From assembly GCF_029227915.1 (NCBI RefSeq), contig NC_079882.1, positions 6,262,001-6,326,000 of the forward strand: a stretch of 64,000 bases of DNA. Direction: 5' to 3'. Position numbers and translations under genes: made by a program. The DNA is from Hydractinia symbiolongicarpus (Eukaryota > Cnidaria > Hydrozoa > Anthoathecata > Hydractiniidae). The notes under the pieces were generated by a model. The model had not been told where the DNA came from. It made no database searches and saw nothing but the letters and a program-made list of their open reading frames with translations. Positions 9,801-21,200 of this stretch are shown here, one piece after another (positions within the stretch are counted from its first letter, which is position 1; every line of letters starts with the position of its first letter).

Positions 9801-12800
9801 CCCAATTAATGGTGAATCATTTTTCATTGCCAACATTTCGTTGTAAAAGTAACAATGATGTAATTATGCACAAAATAAGGTAATGATTTATACTTTTGCC
9901 TAAAAAGATTATTCACACTACTTAAAAGTTATGGTAATGATAGGGTAACTGGCAATCATTACCCCAAATTTCGTGGCCTGAGAAGTGATTTTAAGATGTT
10001 TTTTGGGTCATTTACCTCATTTTTTTTTTTTTTTTGGGGGGTAAAGTCAGGGCAATACTAATTTTTTAAAAAATATTGAGCTTTTTCATGTGGTGGGGTG
10101 AAGGTGGGGTAAACAGACATGCTGTTGGCCAAACATAAACTGAGGTGCAACTTCCTTTGGCCTTATGTTGGAATTGAACCCATTACGTTTTGGAGGTAAG
10201 TCAAATATTAACTTGCATACAGCTGTACAAGTTTGCCATTTCAGATCTCACCAGAAAAAATATGATGTTGATCAGTCATTTGCACCATAACTAATTGCAT
10301 AATATTTTTGTGTGTAATGTTTGCACACCAAGGGGTTTTATAATGTGAAAAGAAAATTTGTGTTATGTGAAAAGAAAATTTGTGTTATGTGAAAAGAAAA
10401 TTTGTATTGTGCTGTAGATGTCATCTTTCTTGTGAACAGTTTGTCTCTGTGGGTGAGAGAAATATTTAGTGTTCAAAAACAGTACCTGATGTTATTTGTT
10501 TTTCTTTCTGGTAAAATCAGACGAATTTGCTACTAATAAAAGGTTAGTAGCAAATTGTTAATAGGGAATAAATAATTAAAAAACAGTTATTTGTTTGTTA
10601 AGGGTTGAAAAATAAGAATGCAGCGCTTTAATGCTTTCTTTCTACTCTTTTTTCAATGAAGTGTTTTTCCATATACAACTACGGGACTATAGCATGTCAT
10701 TATCAATAACAATACACTTTCTATTCTTTTTTGTAGCACTATTTTTATTTATATGGGATTCACACATAGGTCCTTCTACATTTTTACTTTATAATTTTTT
10801 AAAAGTTATTTTGTTAAACTAATGTTTATATTTTATACACTAAACTTTTTAGAACTAGCATGTTTAAAATGCAGCAAGAAAATTAGGTTACATTGTCTCA
10901 AGGTTTAAATTACTATCAACAAAATTGTCACAACCTAATTTTGTTTTTGCTAGTCGTGTATGACATTTCTTCTTCCAACAGGGCCTTCTTTTTAAAAAGT
11001 CAATCATGCGTATATATATAAAGAATTACGATTACATGTGGAAAATGATACTAAGTGGACTGAATTTATTAATGTTAGATTCGATGGAATTTCCTTAGTA
11101 CATTTCATGCGAAAAATGATTATGCTCTTTAGTGCTTAATGCAAGAGGGTGCTTTAATTTTCTTTTTGACCTTCCTAGTAGTTTTACGTATTATTTTTAC
11201 TTTCAATGTACAGTTATTTAAAAGCCTATCACCAATACACAGATACATACATTCCAAATCATTCATTTAACACATGTTTTTATTTGTATTGTATTTGTGT
11301 TTAGCACAATCAGAGGATATATAAAATCAAATGGAAGGATTCCTGGTTGTTGGAAGATCAATTGAAGGAGCACTGTCTGGAATTAATGAAAAGATTTTGG
11401 CGATGTGCTGCATCTGTTAATCAAGATCCATATCAACTGCCATGCTTTGGAAAGGTAATATTGTATATAGTGTAAGTGGTTAGAATTTTTGGTAAAGTGG
11501 GACTTGTTTTTTGAAGCTAACATCACATCTTTAGCATTGTCGTTTTGTAACTTTGTGAAAACGAATTAACATGTTTTTGTGCACACTTCCCTGTGAGAAT
11601 CAGCCATTTCCGAATGTTCACAAGCTACGATCATGGTGTGAATTCAATTTTCTTTATTCACCCTAATGGAATTTAGACATTCTCCAACACTTCCACATCA
11701 TGCGAGAATCCTGTTCAATCTACCGACATTTTGAGCGATCTTGCGTTTTCAGAAGAACATAGTAATGTTTCGCAGCACCATTCGTACATTCCGTCGATCC
11801 ATCCAAATAGAGAGAAACATGCCGTGCAACAACAAGTGCGACCCCTTCAGCACAGTGGAACATTATCGAATCAGCTGTTACCTAATTCTCAAGGTATTTT
11901 TTGTTTGTTTTTTACATAAAATCATGCTTATTAATTTTTTTTGATTTTTTATGATGCACTTATTTTTAAGAGGGGCAAATGTTAAGGATAAGATGTGGGC
12001 AACCAAACATTTGACAAAGCTGAGTTGTTTTTTCTGAAAAACCGGAATTTGACCTTTGACTCGTTTTTTTTACTCAATTTTAGAAACAGTAAAGAAATTT
12101 CGAGATTAAATTTCTAATTTTGTTGATTTTAATTATTAAACGCCTTATACTTTAAGAACGCAAAAGTTGTTTATGTATAAATTTACGGAACAAATATTTG
12201 GGTTCAACGGGGATGTTTAAAAGAGACTTTTAAAAAATTTTTTGAGCCGAGCCACTGTTTTATACAATCTTAGCAAGCGCACTCAATTTACGAATCTTTT
12301 TTTTTTAATACCGTCAATGTTAGTTGGAAGTTGAAAGTGTCTGTATTCTCAGCCTCGCATTTCTTAAAACCTTTTTTTCTTAAAACCAATGATAAGAAAA
12401 GATATAGTGTGATAAATCGATGTAAAAATACTTTCTAGCAAGCGATAATTCTTCGGTCACGTCATATCAACTCATTCCAAACATAAACAACAACGAAGCA
12501 AAAACAGTGCCACATCAACATTCAGTAAAAGACGGAAGTGAAAGTAGCACCAATGATGAGTTTCCAAAGGATGCTATAGATTTTATTACTGACAGTGAAG
12601 TTTTTCTAAAAAATTGTCTCGACTGCGACGTCGAGTTCCATACAAAATGCAAACATTGTACCAATTGTAGGGATTGTCGAAGTAAGGCAAAATACCATTA
12701 TTTGGATTGTGATGGTGATAAAGTATGCGCAATATGTGGACATTGTTTTGTAGAAAAGGGGTGTAAAATATGCTGTCCGTACTGTGGACAAGTCTATCCA

Positions 12801-13184
12801 ACCAGTGGCCACTGGCGTCGCCACGTGAAAGTTACCCATCTCGGACTCGATAAGACAAAAACAAAAGACGAACGACAAAAGGCTAAGCTAGCTAAACAGC
12901 AAGACTTATCAATTGTTCTTGAAGAGAAAAGATTCGAATGTAAAACCTGTAAAAAGTGTTTCGTCAATCCACACAAGTTGAAACGACACGAGAAAATACA
13001 CAGCGACGTGAAAGAGTTTAAATGTGACGTGTGCAACAAAGAATTCGTTCAAAAGGTCCATCTTCAGAAACATTTGTTGCAACATGGTATCGGAGAAAAA
13101 CGGTTTAAATGTCATACCTGTGAAAAATGGTTTAACCATAAGATTAGTTTGAAAACACATGCGCCAAAATGTTCACAAGCCTGA
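6874..13184 (+). CDS. Chromodomain-like, Cys-rich, C2H2 zinc-finger protein (four exons)
   Basis: Exons 6874-6981, 11305-11454, 11677-11893 and 12439-13184 join in phase into 406 residues; all introns are GT-AG. Exons 1 and 2 together encode a chromodomain-like segment (about residues 25-70): VEKILETRI, then YKIKWKDSWLLEDQL. It keeps the KWK strand with its Trp, but the first cage aromatic of HP1-type domains appears to be Glu, so methyl-lysine binding is doubtful. Exon 3 is a Ser/Gln/His-rich linker. Exon 4 has a Cys-rich region at about 218-275 with repeated CxxC pairs, then zinc fingers at about 271-292, 324-346, 352-374 and 381-403. The last finger ends His-x3-Cys, a CCHC variant. The protein is probably a nuclear DNA- or chromatin-binding regulator. 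I do not recognise a named orthologue. Intron 1 is 4.3 kb. Confidence 0.84.
6982..11304 (+). other. Intron 1 of the chromodomain-like zinc-finger gene
   Basis: GT at 6982 and AG at 11303-11304. No coding sequence recognised. It contains a 22-bp tandem repeat at 10343-10405 and a T15/G6 homopolymer pair near 10020-10042. A few open frames under 90 codons lack coding character. Confidence 0.7.
10343..10405. repeat. 22-bp tandem repeat, about three copies
   Basis: The unit ATGTGAAAAGAAAATTTGTG plus two bases begins at 10343, 10365 and 10387 with almost no divergence. It lies inside an intron. Near identity suggests recent slippage or duplication. Confidence 0.85.
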
Positions 13185-15252
13185 CACAGTTTTCTTCTTC
13201 TTGCAATCTCTGTTTGTGATAAAGTTTTTCAATGTTTTCAATACTTTCCAGGATTACTATACAACATTTATTTGCTGTAAAATTCGTTGCGTTTGTAAAA
13301 AATATCGTCTTTTACCTAATTTACATAGATGTGTTTTATAGATTTATTTTATCAAGATAAAACTAATTTTGCTGCTTATTGGAAGAAAAATTATATCGCC
13401 AAAACATTCGTCATCAAACTAATAATTTTCTGGGTTGCAATTTCAACTGTTAATTTTTTTTTCTTAAAAAAGAACACAATGATAATCGTTTAAGGTCATA
13501 CAATTTTGCTCTTAAGCTTGCCTATTTACCTTTGGATAACAACCTTGCTTGCTAGACTTTCCGCATACGGACGGAACTAACCCAACAAGCACTGGGGACG
13601 AGGTTGTACTGATACTTGCTGGTTGTTCGAAACAATCAACCACCAAGGTGCTTATTTGAAATAGCGCATTGGTGGTTAGAAAAAAGGTAAAAAAAAAGCT
13701 CTGTGAATGAGGTTAATTACACGATGAATTTTTTAAAAACTGTTAACTGCAAATTTTTGCTGAACTACTACTGGTAAAAATATTTGGTTGGAAAAAAAGA
13801 AAAGGTGAAAATGACAATGCTATCTGATTTTATACAAAAACAAGGGGAGAAACAAGACGATATACTACGGCCTATCAAACAGCTAACCGGTTGACATCAT
13901 TTGCTTAATTAATAGTCCTAGAATAGTCCTGGAAAAATCCACGAGTTCGACCATTTTGCGTGACAGACAGGGTATACGGGTATTATGACATAGATACGCC
14001 ATCCCGTACTTCATATTGTTTTTTACTTTTCTAGATAATTTTCGCTACTTTCTGCGCTGCTCTTTGATCTAAGCTCATAAGAAATAAAATAAAATGAGCG
14101 TTGTTTCAGTGTTAAAAAAAGTTTTGTTGAGTTTATGGACTTACTTTGTGTAATAGCCACAACACGTCTTTTACTCTTTCCTCCACGCGGAGTTTCTACG
14201 ATAACTTGTTCCTAAGGTTTCTCAACGGGTTAAATGACAAATTTGTCAACTTGATTTAAGAATAAAATTTTAACTCCATATGGATGCACTAGGTTTAATA
14301 CACCGCGCAAGACTACCTTGTTTAAATCTTTTTGGCTTTTGGTTTATTTAAAAGTTAACTTCATTCACAACAGCACGATGCTTCCATCAAAACAACAGCT
14401 CACAAAAAGCAGAAAAGAAAGAAAACAAATGGTAAAGATATAATTCTATTCTAATTTCTTACAAGTAATTGACACGATATAACAATTTGTTTTAAAAATA
14501 AAAAAAATCGAACATTGTTGTCATGTTTTGTAGAATAAACTTGTCACATGATGTACCTCCCTAATAAAAAACCCAAATATTTTAATTTAAAAAACATTGA
14601 ATCATCCACCAAGTGAATAAACCCATGACCATGTATTTTAAAATTGGTTTTATTACTTGTAAATAAAAAATAATAAATGTATGCGTAGAAGCGTACATTT
14701 CTAATATTGCATAAATTACGGACAGATGAGTCATGACCTTAAAAGCTAAAGTATATGAATTTGAATCCATAACGCTTTGTTTAACCGCCCCCTCTTTTAA
14801 ATAACCTTCCACAAATTACCGCCACAAATTAATGTAAGCCCCAGGCGTTAAATCAAAACATTACAGTACAACACTTCACAATTTCGAGCAATGTTAAATA
14901 TACTCTTGACTTAACCGCGATGGCATAAAATAACGAATCTTTTACGTTATCGCTAACTAAAAAGTTTTAAACAAACATTTATAGATTTTACAGGAAATAT
15001 ATAAAGGCCAAGAAATAAAATTTCACATTCGGCAAAAAAATAAATATCTTCTTTTAAAAGTTGAAAAATAACATTCGAACGTACGCTCCCCTTACGAACG
15101 TATTTTTATTAATGTTGTTCTCTACTCTATTTTATCTACATATTGACCAGCAAATTCAGACGCCAACCAGCACATCTCAAATTGCCATCCAATTATAAAT
15201 GATTTTGAATACATAAATTATTACTAAATTGCCACAAAGTTAAATCTGCATG
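13185..15252. other. Intergenic DNA between the zinc-finger gene and SRA1
   Basis: Contains the 3' flank of the zinc-finger gene, a 'GGGGACGAGGTTG' repeat word at 13594-13606, and a possible two-exon small ORF at 14378-15071. Nothing else is supported. The two flanking genes converge here. Confidence 0.45.
14378..15071 (+). CDS. Possible two-exon small ORF, 43 residues
   Basis: Exon 14378-14431 encodes 18 residues, MLPSKQQLTKSRKERKQM, and ends at a GTAAAG donor in phase 0. A pyrimidine-containing acceptor (TTTTACAG) at 14986-14993 leads to 14994-15071, which continues in phase 0 (EIYKGQEIKFHIRQ...) and stops. The joined product would be very basic. No family is recognised. A chance pairing in AT-rich DNA is quite possible; it could equally be the 5' end of a gene whose later exons I missed. 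Confidence 0.22.
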
Positions 15253-18200
15253 TTATTGGAATTTGTTATTTTCTATAACAGCCTGTTGGTACGATGATAT
15301 GAGCTTTTTTATTCCCACCATCCATGGCATGACCTGCAGAAACAAAAATAAATTCACGTCAAAGTTTAAAAATTAAAAATGCGACACAATATGACACTCC
15401 AGTATATTTAAATACGCATGGACCAGGGTATTTGTGCGGAAAGGGCTTTTTTTAAGATAAGGGGCTGTGCAATGTCTTCGAAACAGCGAAGTTCATATTA
15501 ACAACATTGGATTAGTGTTTTTGTACTTAAATAACTGTAAAGATCTTACCTCTTTTGAATTTTCCAATATAAGAGATTTATGAACACTGTCAGCTTGAGT
15601 AAATTCCCTTTTATCGAGCGCTAAAAGAAAGACAAAAAAATCAGTGTGTGGTAGTATAATAAAGTAAATATTGGAGGGAATAAATTTCGCGGATTTTGCA
15701 ATTTTTATGTCTACAAATAATTTGCTTATTGATCATTAGCGAAATTTTACTACCTTAGGATATTTAACACAAGAAAAGAATGTTTGCTTTTATTAGACAC
15801 TTTGTGAATCTCCATGGAAAGCGAACATCTTTGCAGGTCAAGTCAAAAAGGTAACGAAAATGAAGAACATAATTTAACATATCAGTAATACCTTCTGACA
15901 GCTGGGACATCCTCATTTTCACTGTTGAAGACAACTTCCCCGTCGTCCAAGATTGTTCAAATGATACTATTCTTTTACTAATATCATCATTAATTTTATT
16001 AGTTAAATGACATAAGCATTTTTCACGACAATCGTTAAGTCTTTTTAAGGTTTCCTTTAATAACTGGCTATCATTTTCTACGCTTTGCGTATCTAGACCA
16101 GGTACTGGCGAATTATGTCCACTGTTTCCTGGAGTTATATTCTTTGGCGAGCCTCGGCTTCCTGATGTATAAAACCCCGTGGTCGGTGGTGGTCCAACAT
16201 TGGTGGGTGATATCCGCTGTGGAAGGCCAGGAGATGACACACTCCTGGCATATAAATTATTTTGATTGGCGATGTTATTAACTGCCGGCATTGGCGGCAA
16301 ACTAGACATCTGCGGTGTCGTGTTTTGATTTTGTAAATATAATGATTCTTGATTCTGAATCGATTTAAAACCAGTTGAACTATTGTTATGAAACATTGGG
16401 TAGGTACCACCAACTTGAAAACCATTAGTTGATGCATCTGTAGAATTCGCAGGAGTTGGTTTAGTGAGGTGTGACGACTGAAGCATTGTTGGGGTGCCTA
16501 ACTGTGTAATCAAATTTGAATCCATGATCGCGCTGGGTGCGCTAAACTTTCTGTTTGGTGGCGTCACGCTCTGTGGCGGAGTCATGTTTTGCGGTGGCGT
16601 TGTACATACTTGGTTGCTGCTGCTATTACCAACAGGAGGTGTATTACAAATACTAGGTGGTGGAGTGCTAATACGAGCAATTCCGTTCGGCATGTAGCCA
16701 TTATATTGTCCCACTGCATTAATTTTGTTAGGCACACTAGCCGAATGATGCAATGGAGACATAATGTGAGAGGGTATGCTACCATCTGACATGTTATGAA
16801 GGTCCGGATTGCTATTGGCATGATGGAGCATGTCTTTTTGGGGTTGAAGAGACATGTTGTGTATATTTTGAGACAATCCATTAATTCCGCTTGATTGAAA
16901 AGCACCATTGAGCACGTTGGAAGGTTTATAAATACCTAGATGGCAAAAAAATTCAACTTAAGGAAATTTTTTAACAGGTATATGTAAAAAAAGGAAGTAA
17001 TGTTAGAATTGACCAGCATTTTATAAAAGATCAGTCAAAATATGCAAATATAGTTGACAAACTTGTGGTCAAGATTTAAACAGTCACTTATTTTCTTAGT
17101 CTAACCTTTTATTCAGTTTTTGACCCTTACGCAATCCAAAGTATATTCCTACCTGTTGAAGCATTGATGTTATGTCCAACTCTTGCTTTTCTTGGATCTA
17201 TACGCTTTCTGTTCCCGGTTGCATTTGGGCTAAAAACTGAGGTTGGAGGATCATTCCAGCCACGATCGTTGGTTACATTATACGTCAATATGTTAGCTTG
17301 TTGAGCTAGTGTAAGAAAATAAAAATAATGTCAAAGTTGCCAGTTCAGTCAATAAGCTCCAAAAAATATTACAGTTATCTATATACCTGTGTAGTTTCCA
17401 TAATTATATTTCATTATTTTAGTCATATTTTTTAATCAAGTTTTGTTTAAAAAAACCTTTACCACTTTTTGAAAGTTCAAAAACTTATCTGCAAACTTTC
17501 AAGTTTGAAATCTTAACTCCAAACTTAAAAAAAAACGTTCCTAGCAAGAAATAGTATAAACCACAGAACAGCTACGTCCAAAGTTAGAACAAAAATAAAT
17601 AATTCATCAACCTATTCACTTGCTCAAAGTTTATTTTGAATCTATAGCAATAATAAGAAAGGTTTAAAAATTTTAAACATGCAATTAATGTTACCTAGCA
17701 ACTGTAAAAGGAAAGAAAGAATCAACACAATGTTCACATAGGGATTATATATAATTAAATAAAATATAAAAAGAATGGTGGATGAAAATTCAACTTGTTA
17801 ATTATTTACCACCAAAATTTAGCACGCCAAGGTGAATTAAACCTTTCAGAAGATGTAAGATCTATCTGTTAAATATGTCAGTTTTACAAATAAAGTTACG
17901 AAATCTTTACATTTAGATATTTTCTTTCTTAGCGCATTTTTTATATGTTATGAAAATAAACGAATAAATAAATTACAAAAATCATCACTACAGAAAGCTC
18001 TTATCGTGTTAGGGATTTAACCACAATTTAAATATTCATCTTAGCTCTTACACAACGCACCTAAATTCTGACACGTTTACTCACCCTAGCTTGAAGAAGT
18101 TCGCGCAAATTTGTTAATAATAAATATTCTCAAGCTAAATATATCTCTTGATGAACTAAATTTATTCTAATTAACCAGTCTTGTACGTCAACCTGAATTT

Positions 18201-21200
18201 TTTAAGAACTATATAGTAAATTATGTTTCATATTTTGCTTCATATATTCTCATTTTTTGCACATTTAGTCTGAAATTATTTTGAATTTGTTCTTATATTT
18301 GAAACATTTTTTAAATTCAGTTTTTAAATTCAATTTTTTTAAATTAAGAACAAGTTTCACAAAATAGTGCTTTCTCTGCTTTGTTTTATCATTCAATTGT
18401 AGACTATATTTAAACTAAATACTTTAGTTTAATTTATTGCGTCCCCCAACTAATATTTTCTCAATACACATTTAGTTCAACTCTTACGAACAGAATGATA
18501 TATATTCCGTGTTACATCCAATACATCATTCTGCTGAAAGATGTGTTGGATGTAACATGAAACATACAAAAATTTTAAATAAATTCACTTGTCTTATAAT
18601 ATCTGATAAGATAATTTGACTTGATTAATTCAATTGTCAGACTTGCTTTTGTTCTCTATTACATTAAATTGTCAGCTGGAAAAGGTTAATGTAATGAAAA
18701 TTGAATATGCTTAGTTCTGACGTCCAAACAATGAAAGCTGCAGTCATTCACTATAATAATAGAAGCAATCTTAATAAAAGTATATACAATATACTTCAAT
18801 ATAATGTTTTGTCAAAAAATTAAGCGTCTCTCCATAGAAAAGCTTAAGCACAAGCATATACTGTAAATGCTTAATTAGGTGACCACTGTTATTTAAAAAC
18901 CCCTCTCAAGTAAGCACCCACTTTTCCTTGTAATATTCTTTACCCCTCTCAAATAAGCGCAAATGGGTGGTTATTTAAATATATTATTAGAGCCAAAGGG
19001 AAAATATTTCTAAAATTAAAAAACAACAAACTTCACTCAAAACACAGCTTGTTCTTTATCTATGAGTGCCTGGGTACAAGTTTTCTATTGTGTTTTAGAT
19101 AAGAAATGTATAACAGAGCATACTATACAGAGCGCGAAGATTTCAACGCGGTTGTGATTTTAAAGAACACTTTGTGGACAGCATTAGTCTCTCTCCACGA
19201 TCGGGAAAGCAGTGGACTTAAAAAAAAGGACGAAGTTTCTAGCAAATAAGTCGCTAGCACTCTTGAAATTTCTGTTGTCATAGTATTTCCAATCTTATTT
19301 GAGGATGATATTTTTAGATCTTATCGATATGCGGCATACCGCCAATTCTGTTGGTTTGTTCATAACCATTTGGGAAAAAGCGTTGATCTTGTGTCGTGTC
19401 TAAGATACGTAAAGAATATCCAAGTACGAATGGGGTGTATACTGGCTTCAAAGAAGGTGAAGAAATACCTGAAGTTGATTTTTCTCGGACAAATGAAGTT
19501 GACGACAAGAATATTTGATTGTAAATTACAAACAACAGTCTTTCTAACAGAAGTGTGCGATCGCACGCACACGCCGTGGCACACGCGTAAATCGTTGCAG
19601 GCGTGCAATTAATTGCACGCCTGAAAAATAAATATTGAGTTTTAAAAATCAACCTATAAAATCCCATTTTATAGCGTGCGATGGCAGCCCTCGAAATAGT
19701 TTTTGGAGTCTCGTCAAACAAAATGCCCGCCACATTTCCAGTTTGGTCATGCATGTCCTTAGCTCGTTTAGAACTTTCGTCAGACAAAACGTTGATAGAT
19801 TTCTGTCTTGTTCGGACACTTTTAGATCTTAGATCAGAATTATCAAATAGTCCTGGTCCTTTTCATCCACGAGCAAGGCTATTCATAGCCAACCTGACCA
19901 TCCTAGCTAATTCACCGACTCCTGACTTAGTTAAAAGAACTACGTAGACATGAATCTCTTTTGCCTGGCCCCTTCGTCATTGGTGACCAGGTCTTACACA
20001 AGAAATCGAGCCATGCGGTTCTTAACTTATGCAGAGGTGAACGCCGACGGAGCACAGATGAATCAAATCTGCAAAACTGCACTTACAGGCGGAACAGATA
20101 TTTTATCATGGATTTAATTGTATATAATTTCTTCATTTGACAAAACAATTAGACCATTAATTAAACCATAGCAGGTCCGAATTTACTGGGGTTTTTTTTG
20201 TCATGCCTCAAGTGTTATTTAAACAATTTTTTAATCCTTGTGGGTATAATCTTTTTTCTGGGGGCGTTTAATGGGCGTTTATTCGAAGCATTACGGTATA
20301 AAAATTATAAATATGAATAACCTCGAACCAAGTATTTTTTTTTCGTTTGCTAATTGAGGTAGCTTTGGTAATAGAATAGGGGTACTGGGAACGAGGTTTA
20401 TAATTGTTGAGGAAGTGTAAAGGTACATAAAACACAATTTAATTAATGCGTTTGTATTTTCTATACTTTCTTCTTTTGCTATTCGGTTTTCTAAAGCACG
20501 ATATATTTACCAATATGACAACAACAGTTGATGGTTTGGTATATTACAAAAAATGATTCAGATTTGTCAAGGAATTTAACTTGTAATGTTGCGTCAGATT
20601 TTTTCATTTCATCATCGCACGATGTTGTCTGCAATTGGGCATCAGCCACTCCAACGGATGTCTGCATAGATACACTTTTATGTAAATTATCTTACCCGCG
20701 TCTGGTCTCAGTATCGGCACAAAATATAAAGCAGCTTTAAAATAATCTACTTTAATTTGTGTAGAGAGAGACATTCTGTTTGTGTGGACATGGACATACA
20801 GTTCTATCTCTGAAAGTGAGTTGCATGCTTTGAAATTAAATATTCATAAATTGTTACATTTTTTAAAAAAGGGGGTGAAATTTAAAAAAAAATAATTTAA
20901 TCTGGTAATATTGTTCAGAGTAAATCAATCATTTTCTATTTACAATGTTTTGATTCACCGAGAACCAAACGCTTACGTCACAACAAATATTTTATTTTAG
21001 CCTCCCTTTCATGTAGAATGGCTTCGGTATAAATTTGCTTTCGACAATGTGCGATATGAAAAATTTGTAAACATAAAGGAAACGTTATTCGAGTTGTAAA
21101 ACTTTAGAAATATAATCACTTTTATTTTCGCAAAAAAAAAAAAAGAAAAGTTCAGGCTACTTTTTTATTATTATATTTTTACTGGACAGTACCTTTAAGC

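Noticed and set aside
19314-19787. 157-codon minus-strand frame as a host gene
   Set aside because: It lies wholly within the degraded element at 18859-20298, only its first third looks protein-like, and the plus strand is also open; best seen as a transposon remnant.
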